Of a stretch of DNA of 7,894 nt, positions 7,024 through 7,894 are shown in pieces. The stretch covers positions 1-7,894 of the forward strand of contig CAJZJI010000027.1 in assembly GCA_916049935.1 (NCBI GenBank), written 5' to 3'. Both the position numbers and the translations under genes were made by a program. This DNA comes from an uncultured Streptococcus sp. (GTDB taxonomy: Bacteria > Bacillota > Bacilli > Lactobacillales > Aerococcaceae). How positions within the stretch are numbered: position 1 is the first letter of the stretch; every line of letters starts with the position of its first letter. The notes beneath the pieces were generated by a model. That model saw only the letters and a list, made by a program, of their open reading frames with translations. It was not told where the DNA came from and made no database searches.

Positions 7024-7894
7024 GGTCCGATATGGGTAGTAGTAGCGATAATGGCTGTAGTGATGATGATTATTGCACGTGCGGGATTCAAATCATTCCA
7101 AAGCGCGGAAGACTTATACAAAGCCAATGAGGTTTACTACGTAACAGATAAAGGTTCGTCAGTAGCGATTAAGGTAATGGATATCGATCCAGAACCGCTG
7201 GTGTTAAATGGATACAACTATTATTTAGTGAAACATGAACGAGGCGTCGCGGTTTTCGAGGCAAAATCAGATGAATTGAGCAATGTTTTGGAAGCAAAGA
7301 AAGCTGCCGGAAACGCAGAGAATGCACTCGAAGCGTCTAATCTTTATTTGAGTGTGCGTGTAACGCCAGAGCAAAGAAAAGGGAAAGGGTCAAACGTCAA
7401 GGTGAATGTGACGCCTGAGATGAAAGAAGCCTTTTACAAGAAATACAAAGAGAGCCCGCTGTATTCAGAAAATGCTAAAACGAAAATCGATGAATCCAGA
7501 ATCTTGAAGTTGACCACTTCTCAGGATCAATGGGGAGACTCGGCATTAACGTTTGTCATGCTTGCAATTGTGCTTGGGCTCATCGGGTTCCAAATTTATC
7601 AAACGCGTCGCTTGAAGGCGCAGTATGCACGTTTTGATGCGTACTTCCCTGATTATGCGAACAATATGAAGCAGTTATTGGATGATGCAGAATATGTCGA
7701 TCCAAAACTCAAAATCCTTGTGATGGAAGGGATTCTTGTGAGCTACGACATTAACTTTACGGTCATTGACTTATCAGAAGTCAGCAAGGCATATCTCGTG
7801 TTTGAGAACAGAAGAAAAGGCGGCATGAGGGTTCATTTGCGTTTTGAATATGCAAATAAGAAATACGATTCGATTCTCTTTAGAAGACAATTAT
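6997..7894 (+). CDS. Unknown membrane protein with large loop domain, paralogue B, 3' end cut off
   Basis: The frame is open from ATG at 6997 to the window edge, giving 299 residues without a stop; by comparison with paralogue A about 20-25 residues are missing. It has a membrane segment (about 11-29), a loop domain (30-181), a second membrane segment (about 182-201) and a C-terminal region. Landmark motifs fall at the same residue numbers as in paralogue A: YYLVKHE at 75-81, VRVTPE at 120-125, EAF at 144-146 and DPKLK at 235-239. Over residues 39-83 I count 26 of 45 identical residues, so the duplication is not recent at the protein level. AGTAGG (6984-6989) lies seven bases before the start. 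The gap from paralogue A is 56 bases with no terminator, so they are probably one operon. Function unknown. Confidence 0.88.
   Translation, partial: MHKGYGRRTGPIWVVVAIMAVVMMIIARAGFKSFQSAEDLYKANEVYYVTDKGSSVAIKVMDIDPEPLVLNGYNYYLVKHERGVAVFEAKSDELSNVLEAKKAAGNAENALEASNLYLSVRVTPEQRKGKGSNVKVNVTPEMKEAFYKKYKESPLYSENAKTKIDESRILKLTTSQDQWGDSALTFVMLAIVLGLIGFQIYQTRRLKAQYARFDAYFPDYANNMKQLLDDAEYVDPKLKILVMEGILVSYDINFTVIDLSEVSKAYLVFENRRKGGMRVHLRFEYANKKYDSILFRRQL

Noticed and set aside
1..7894. CRISPR arrays, tRNA or rRNA genes, insertion sequences or prophage attachment sites
   Set aside because: No regularly spaced repeats, cloverleaf-like genes, transposase frames or terminal inverted repeats were seen; the coding density is normal.

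Overview
The window reads as an ordinary low-GC Gram-positive chromosome, most likely a member of the Lactobacillales (Enterococcus/Carnobacterium/Granulicatella-like). I base this on gene order (yabR-like S1 gene, tilS, hpt, ftsH, hslO), strong AGGAG-type ribosome binding sites, A+T-rich spacers and protein sequence style. The species cannot be fixed from the sequence alone. Every gene is on the + strand.

Left part (1-2064). The end of a YabR-type S1-domain protein gene is followed by a hairpin with a T run, then tilS (tRNA-Ile lysidine synthase) and hpt (hypoxanthine phosphoribosyltransferase), which overlap by 14 bases. No promoter is visible between the hairpin and tilS, so tilS-hpt is probably read through from upstream.

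Middle part (2065-5300). The 101-base gap before ftsH is dense. It has an extended -10 promoter, a CtsR-like heat-shock operator over the -35/spacer region, and a hairpin whose 5' arm contains the predicted transcription start. ftsH encodes the membrane AAA+ zinc protease. hslO (redox-regulated chaperone Hsp33) follows 63 bases later, behind a weak terminator-like hairpin. A strong intrinsic terminator closes this housekeeping and stress block.

Right part (5300-7894). A new promoter starts a run of at least three genes for small membrane proteins that I cannot assign to a named function. All three share two transmembrane segments and a similar C-terminal, probably cytoplasmic, beta-rich domain. 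The second and third also share a domain of about 150 residues, probably extracellular, between the two membrane segments. They align almost without gaps and are clearly tandem paralogues. The first looks like a short relative without that domain. The third gene runs off the window. A nearly identical block of DNA spans the start of genes 2 and 3, and its copy before gene 3 also carries what looks like the last codons of gene 1. This records how the array arose.

The least described part of the window is this membrane-protein array. The best-supported regulatory observations are the ftsH control region and the hairpin in front of tilS.
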